Below are positions 57,716-64,000 of a stretch of DNA of 64,000 nt, one piece after another. The position numbers were made by a program, and so were the translations under genes. The stretch is from Rhabditophanes sp. KR3021 (taxonomy: Eukaryota; Nematoda; Chromadorea; Rhabditida; Alloionematidae), in assembly GCA_963281155.1 (NCBI GenBank), contig CAUJLY010000002.1, positions 124,001 to 188,000 on the forward strand, given 5' to 3'. Each line of letters begins with the position of its first letter. The first letter of the stretch is position 1. A model generated the notes under the pieces. It did not search any database. It saw only the letters and a program-made list of their open reading frames with translations, and was not told the origin of the DNA.

Positions 57716-60700
57716 CTGTAATCAACAAAAAAATAAAAGTTGTGCATTAATAAAGGGGTGTCGATTTAATGATGAGGGTACAAAATCAGGGAAAGAAGGC
57801 TCTTTAAATAATATATACATGACTAGACATTTAAACAGTATGCACGCATCTTAACAGAACCCAAAAGGAAATCAAAATAAGTAAAACTAAACACTAAATG
57901 TACTTTAATATCTCTTTTTGCTGTGACCTCGACAACAATATCTTCCACTACTCAGACTCGGAACGACAGAGCTTTATTTTTTAAAATGTCTCTCCCAAAT
58001 ATACTAGTGATTCATTTAAAAATTGAAACAATTTTGATGAAAGGTTGTCCTGGGTTATGTATATATAGCTAAATGAATGATAAAAGAATTTGACTCTTTT
58101 TTAGTATATAAATATTTTATCACAATCCAAGAACGAATTGCTATACAAATTTTGCGATTGTGTGAACAGCTGATGGGGATGATGAATGGGTATGTAGTAG
58201 AGGGGGGGACAGATGACGTAACTTTTTTGGTGTCGGTGAAATGGAAGGTTTCCAGCATTTTAAGTAAACGAAAGATGATCTTTACAGATTCTTAAGAATC
58301 TGGGTATACAGATAAGTAAAAATGAGAACGTTTACTTAAGAAAAGCCTTCCTTATAAATAAGATAAATATGCATATTGGATAGAAAATAAGAATAATGAA
58401 AATATATGTATGCTAATTTATCTAACTTATCATCAACCTTTTAAAGTCGAAAGTGTCACAAGAATCTTGGACCTTCCTGTTTGATTAAATTTATTTAACA
58501 GATAAAATCCATCTTTTAACTTCCTACATTTGATTATTTGCTTAATCTAGAAAGCAAAAAGCTTACGTCAACCTAAATATTAACTCTTAAAGTTAACATG
58601 AATCATTTAACCATACCACTTCATTAAATCTGTGCTAATAAAAAGAATGTGACAAAACCGGACGTTTTGACAATTCTCATGCAAATACTTACTATCACCC
58701 AACAAAACTAGATATCTTTGAATATAGAAAAGTGAAAAGAAAGTTGAGATGTCAAGTTGAGAATAGTAGTTAGTTTACACTTCTCGAATATTTCCAAATA
58801 ATTGAATCTAAAAATAGCTGTTTTAAAATAGTAAGCCAAAGAGTCATGGAAGTGTGTTAAAATACGCCACCATCAAAAAACTCCCTGCCCAAAATGAAAC
58901 TCACTAACCCACACCCTACCCTCTAAGTGTAAAGGGCACGCTAGGAAAGCATCTCATAAAAGACCTAATATCATCACTTACTTTTTTTGTTCTTTCTTAA
59001 ATAGACACCACCATATGTATATACTTCCTCCTACTACCTATTTATCTGTCCACCAAAATAACTCTTATCAACGTGTGTATTACTTAGTAATGAGGACCCA
59101 AAAAAAAGTTGATTCACTCAATTACATCACCAAATGAATCACTAAATCAAATAACTAATATCTTCGATGCATTTCTTTTGTCAACAATATCCATTGCAAA
59201 AGAGACACATAAACTGATTAAATACCCCGCTCTTTAATACAAAATCATAATTTTTATATACTTTAAAGTCATGCTTCAAAATATTTAGTACTTGATTCCA
59301 TCTATTTGACAATCACTTTTTGCATTAAACGTTAAATATATGGGAATAATATATCAAAGTCAAATATGTACATATAAGTAATGTGATGCTTTTGGTAATG
59401 ACAATAGTTAGTCATAATTAAACCAAAAAAGCGATATATCCAGATGCGATTAATCTGATTAGCTAATCAAAATCAATACACATTTTGTCTGTTTGATGGG
59501 ATAAGGGGTTTGTTGAAGAGATCAAAATGAATGTTATTTCTTTGTACTAAGTAAGAAAACAAAGTGATGTGCAGGGCGCGGTGGAAAGTTGATGGTGGGG
59601 GTTGGGAAGGTGTATTTTTTTTTTGATTATGTGTAGGTTCAATTGATAGTCGAATATTGTTCACAAATATAGGCATCTTTGGAAGGGGCAAGAGGAAGGT
59701 ATGTTGGTGTCATATATAGACGGTTAGTTTGGTGGTAAATAAGGAGATTAGTTGTGTAAATAAATTAGTCTTTTTAATGTTCTGTTGCAGCCTTTTTTTG
59801 GTAGGAGCAATAAAGTTATCTGTCAAATGTCAACCAAACTAAGGAAGGCAAAGTTTAACGATACCGTTAATAGAACTGTGTGGTGACATATTTTAAAAAG
59901 ACTGAAATTATATATTGCCTACTCATTATATCCTTTTCTTGGGCTGCTCTTCAACAAATGAGGATTATTTAGGATGGTGTTGGGTAAATTTTGATTAAAA
60001 CATTGGTTTACCCTTCGCTGGATCAGAAATGAGTTGAAGTGTCTCCCAGATAGGATGAACACACTTCCGGATGTTGTATAATACTGAACGCCGCATTAGT
60101 GGTTTTGTAATTTAAACAAATAATTGGAAGTATATCTTTGTTATTTAGCAAAGAAAAAGACTATAATTTAAGTATTTAATATTTAAAATAAGAGAGTAAT
60201 AGTACTTTTTTGTATCAGTAAAATAAGACATCAAAATTATTATTAAGCATGCTGATCGTTATAATTTTGTGACATTAATAAAAAGTTTAGGCAATGGAAT
60301 AATTGATGACGGAGATGGTGACAAAAGTTCGAACTGAGCGATTAGTTGAGACCCAAAAGTGGCTACGATTATAGGTGATAATAAGCCAGGCCTGATATTG
60401 ATAAGTGTGGTGATCAAAAGAAGTCTTATCAATTTAAGCAGTTTTGAATAATGATAGGCTGGATGGTTATGTCATATTTGGATGGGCCTTAAATGGAATC
60501 TTACGCATATGGTTGTACTTCGTAAACTTTCTTTAACGAGATGAGGTCCAAAAAAGGAGAAAGGTGCAACAGATTCTCTCTTGGATGAGTAAGTCTTTTG
60601 GTTTACCCTCTTTTTAATACTTTTAATGGAGAAAGTAAGGAAACGTTTGATTCGTATTTTTTATTATATCCCACCAACCAATCATATTACCATGAGGTTA

Positions 60701-60826
60701 CTAATGTAAAAGGGTGCGTCAAGATGAAATGACTAATATTTATGTTTCAAAAAATGATACAAGAATATATCAAATAGACAAAGAAATATAATAATTGAAA
60801 TGATACTTAAAAAGTTGATTTTGTTT
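57716..60826. other. Gene-poor stretch, 3.1 kb
   Basis: Probably includes the missing 5' exon(s) and promoter of the sphingomyelin-synthase-like gene near 57.72-57.95 kb. Otherwise AT-rich. A 72-aa open frame at 58077-58295 has no convincing features. Nothing else is seen. Confidence 0.5.
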
Positions 60827-61468
60827 TTATAAAGGCGACTTGATCATGATTATTAAGAGCAAAAGAGTCAGGCAAATTAAATGAATGACGGGTGGATTTG
60901 TCTTGGTTGAAGAATTGCAAAAATTAGTGTCGCAATAGCAGATGACCTGTTGAGTTCCAAATATTTCAGTTGTCATGCAACCTTTTTTGGAAAATGTTTC
61001 TAGTCTTCTGGAAGGATTATTGGTTGAAGGAATAGTTGTGACTGCATCTACACCACCAGCATAATTTAGTGGAACTGGTCTGAGACTTGTGCTGAAATTA
61101 TACAAGCTTTTAATATGGGTGATCAATCATTTTCGGTTTTCTTTAATTAAATTATTCATTTGAAATTAAATGCTAAAACAAACCTTGATGTATTGTTTTC
61201 ACACCCTTTTGTTACATATTTGTTGTTGACAACTGCTTTCACGCAATAATCTCCTATACAAAGGCCCGAATTACATTGTTCAGGCATATTGCATTGGAAA
61301 CACAGTTTCTTGCCTGCTTCTGCTGCGGCGGCTATTGCTTCTGGAGATATGGCTTCGAAATCAGCTAAAATAAGTTCGTCAAGATAGATTTTAACAACAT
61401 TAATTACCTTCAAGTAGCTGTGCAATGGAAAAAAGAAAGATAGAAATGAGTAGGTTTAGGTGAATCAT
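60827..61468 (-). CDS. Secreted three-finger (Ly6/uPAR-like) protein, probably GPI-anchored
   Basis: Exons 61468-61408, 61364-61184 and 61091-60827 give 168 aa. The signal peptide is MIHLNLLISIFLFSIAQ. The cysteine pattern starts KLCFQC, then QCNSGLCIGDYCV, KGC, KGCM and VICYCDTNFCN. The closing CYCDTNFCN motif is the hallmark end of Ly6/three-finger domains. The C-terminal 25 residues are hydrophobic after a Ser/Thr/Asn spacer (LICLTLLLLIIMIK), typical of GPI addition. An Ala/Glu-rich helix (EAIAAAAEAGKK) precedes the domain. Three-finger proteins commonly bind receptors or other surface proteins; the partner here is unknown. Confidence 0.85.
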
Positions 61469-64000
61469 TGTTTAAAATGGCTACAATTGTTTTGCCACTC
61501 ACTCAAATACACACACCTAAGGTTATAATAATAAGTAGTATTATGATGTAGAAAGGTCTCCGGCAGAGTGAAGTCAACTGTAAAAGCCAAAAATTAAAAT
61601 ATACTCTACACAATTTCCAAGATCTCGGCCCTACAAATGTGGTTAAATAAAGTGGGATGGAATTTAGTTTTAAAAAATAACAAATATTAGTAGTTGTTGT
61701 AGGCATTATAGATATTTACATGGCTCTGATACAGGCAGCAGATCGTATTTCAAATAGGCGTCAACATGGTAATAGTTGTAATATGGGAAAAGTAATTTTA
61801 GTAGAAAGCAATGTACATGTCCGTACTTATCAAAATAATGCTTATGGCAACTTGTTTTGAGGTTGTTCCAATTAAAAGTAACAATATTTTAAGGGGCGTT
61901 TGTGATAAAGTTGTCTGAATTTGGAAGTATGTACAATGTTTGATGAAGATTTGAGGAGAAATAAGTGTGAATAAATTTATTAGCTTCATTTGGGCACAGT
62001 TGTTGACAGTGTAAAAAGTGGATGTGGTCATTTGAGCTTACAAGGTTTGCTTATCATTAGGGGTGACAACGTTTTTGACCATTTTGTACAAATATTATTT
62101 GATACTTCTTTTTAATGGTGCTCAAATATAGGTGTTGGCAGGTGTTGTGTAATAGATTAAGTTTCTTCTTCTGTAATTGTGAATAATTGAAGGACGAGAA
62201 GTAATATAAAATTGAATAATTCAAAAGAAGGTGTAATGTAACTAATTATTGGGAGGAAAAGCAAAATATTGGTGTAGTTAATGTCCTTCGTTGTCTTTTT
62301 AATGAAAATAAATAGAGATCTTCTTTTTTAGTAGAAGTAATTTTTTGAAGTGCCAATAAGTATGATTATAATGGGACAAGATTTGTAGATGATAGTTGGT
62401 GTGGGGATATAAATAATGTTATGGCCCAATTATAATGAACCTCTTTTTTGTTAAAATAAAATGTTTGAAAAAGAGATGAATTTTGGAGTAAATGGAAGCA
62501 AACTAAAGAAGTCAACTTTAATTAACTTATTAGCATATTAATTTTTGGGTGTTTAGGCCTGTGAGTTGAAAGTACGTTATAGTATTTAAAAAATAATAAA
62601 TAAATAGGAAGGTTTTATTTATATGTAGTGGAAGAAGATATATGTATTTATTAAGTTGTTTGATTGTTCGTAAAGAATGTTTTACCTCATCAAATAAATT
62701 AAATGAGAAGTGATGGTGATGGGAATAATGACAAGTTTAAAACTAATTTTTGAGAATCAAAATTATTATTTTGTATTGTTTAGTAGTTGGAAGGAAATAA
62801 TAGTTAAATAATAGTCGTCTAATGGTTAAATAAAAGTTAAGTGTTGTCCACAAGAAAGCAATCTCCTCTCTTTTTTAAAGTAAGTCAAGACTTGATCTTA
62901 GAAACGTTAAAAAGCATTTTAATAGGCAACTTTAGCATGCAACAATAGTCTCAAACCTTAACACTTTTTTTAAGCTTATCTAATTTGTTCAAAACATGCC
63001 CAATACTGCTCCCCTTTCAACATCATTCTCTTTCTATTTCTCTTATCATAATACTTTTCCCCTAATGAACCTTATCAAAAAAGAGTTGAGGGTCATGTAC
63101 AAATATATATGCGTACAAGATGGATATATACACATTTCTTTATTAAATAACTTTTTTTATTAAAAACATCACCCTTTGAAGAGGGTATAAGAATAATATA
63201 CAAAGTGATTATATAATGGATAAATAATGAAAATTAAAATTTGTTTCAAAAGCATAAACATTCTTCAAGAAGTACATAAAAGTTTTTCGCAAAAAAGAGC
63301 TTTCATTTTTTATTAACCTATAAAGAATGGCCTCTATATTGGATGGTGAATAAAAGTGCAGTCCAAAATTTGATACAATTTTAGGTTCGAATAACTTGTT
63401 GCCCAGTACCAGAGAATTGTTTTACATATTCGGCTAAAAAATCCACAAATATCTTGAATTACTTCTTTAATCCACCAAAAAGTACAAATACTTAGTTTAT
63501 GATGATGATATTATGTATTTGGGGCATATAAGGCAAAAAGTGTGCAAATAGATGTGAGTATGTATTTAGGTAATTGAATTTCGGCGCCCCTAAACTGACT
63601 TTGTTTTTTAGACGTATGATTTTTTACAAGTTGGAATTTCTATCATGTCTTGTGATATTGTTGTAAATTTATTGGCATACCCTATAATTACAAAGCCATC
63701 TCCTTGTCTATTTTCTAAGCAAATGGCTTTGAAGGAGACAAGTGGAGATTAGGTTAAGTGCTTTCTTGTCAATGAATCATTTAAAATTGAAAGGCGAAGC
63801 GCGATTGTGTATAATTTATAATTTAAAGTTTATACTCTATCTAAAAAGGACAGTGTTCTGAGGCAAGCATCATATCACTATCAATCTGACAAAGTTTAAA
63901 AAATTATTTAAAGACCATTATCTAACTACATATACTTTCTTCTTTTAATTTGTCCAGTCTTATATTTATTTAAGTATTTACAAACTTTTGTGTCGTTTAA
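61469..64000. other. Gene-free right end, 2.5 kb
   Basis: AT-rich sequence upstream of the three-finger gene. Short open frames at 61.5-61.7 and 61.8-62.0 kb look non-coding. No RNA gene or repeat was recognised. Confidence 0.5.

Noticed and set aside
58055..58295. Overlapping 67-72 aa frames on both strands
   Set aside because: No family, no splice context, no conserved motif.
1..64000. CRISPR arrays, bacterial operators, riboswitches, rRNA or tRNA genes
   Set aside because: The window is eukaryotic, and no regularly spaced repeats or recognisable RNA genes were seen by eye; a tRNAscan or Rfam search was not possible.

Overview
The window reads as nuclear DNA of a nematode. It is AT-rich, most genes are split by introns of about 40-100 nt, and introns end in TTTTAG, TTTCAG or similar. 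A seven-pass receptor of the nematode-only SRT class and two same-strand genes with operon-like spacing (a 156-nt gap) support this. The species cannot be told from the sequence. Exon positions were worked out by hand and checked for reading phase; no homology search was run.

Layout. 1-11.4 kb (minus): the 5' half of a spectraplakin (VAB-10/Shot/MACF type), with two CH domains, the start of the plakin domain and at least four alternative first exons. 14.4-16.3 kb (plus): an ABHD2-type alpha/beta hydrolase whose second intron is bounded by a perfect 14-bp direct repeat. 16.4-21.0 kb: a small one-pass membrane protein, a frame-broken decayed gene, a two-helix membrane protein and an RDE-8/Zc3h12a-type NYN ribonuclease. 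21.7-25.8 kb (plus): a divergent SOX gene, an interrupted unknown gene and a 376-aa orphan. 26.5-27.2 kb (minus): a NeuroD/CND-1 bHLH gene. 30.3-34.0 kb (plus): an intronless 1224-aa Patched-related protein, followed by a small secreted protein.

35.1-37.1 kb (minus): AC19/RPC19 and gamma-tubulin in a likely two-gene operon, divergent from a THAP plus C2H2 zinc-finger gene (37.2-38.3 kb, plus). 39.9-40.9 kb: the SRT chemoreceptor. 41.3-42.3 kb: a decayed LTR-retrotransposon pol remnant. 43.7-45.0 kb (minus): a SoxC (SEM-2-like) gene. 45.3-52.8 kb holds no convincing gene. 52.8-57.7 kb is gene-dense: beta-carbonic anhydrase, PEBP, mitochondrial ribosomal protein bS16m, a TXNDC15-like thioredoxin-fold membrane protein and a sphingomyelin-synthase-family enzyme. 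60.8-61.5 kb (minus): a GPI-type three-finger (Ly6/uPAR-like) protein. The remainder is AT-rich non-coding DNA.

The genes do not form one pathway. Developmental regulators (SoxC, NeuroD, the spectraplakin) have large introns or wide flanks, whereas housekeeping genes (AC19, gamma-tubulin, bS16m) are packed and share short divergent or intercistronic spacers. The most unusual local features are the repeat-flanked intron in ABHD2, the CH1-less start in the spectraplakin, and a Patched-like protein that appears to lack the acidic residues of both ion-relay helices.
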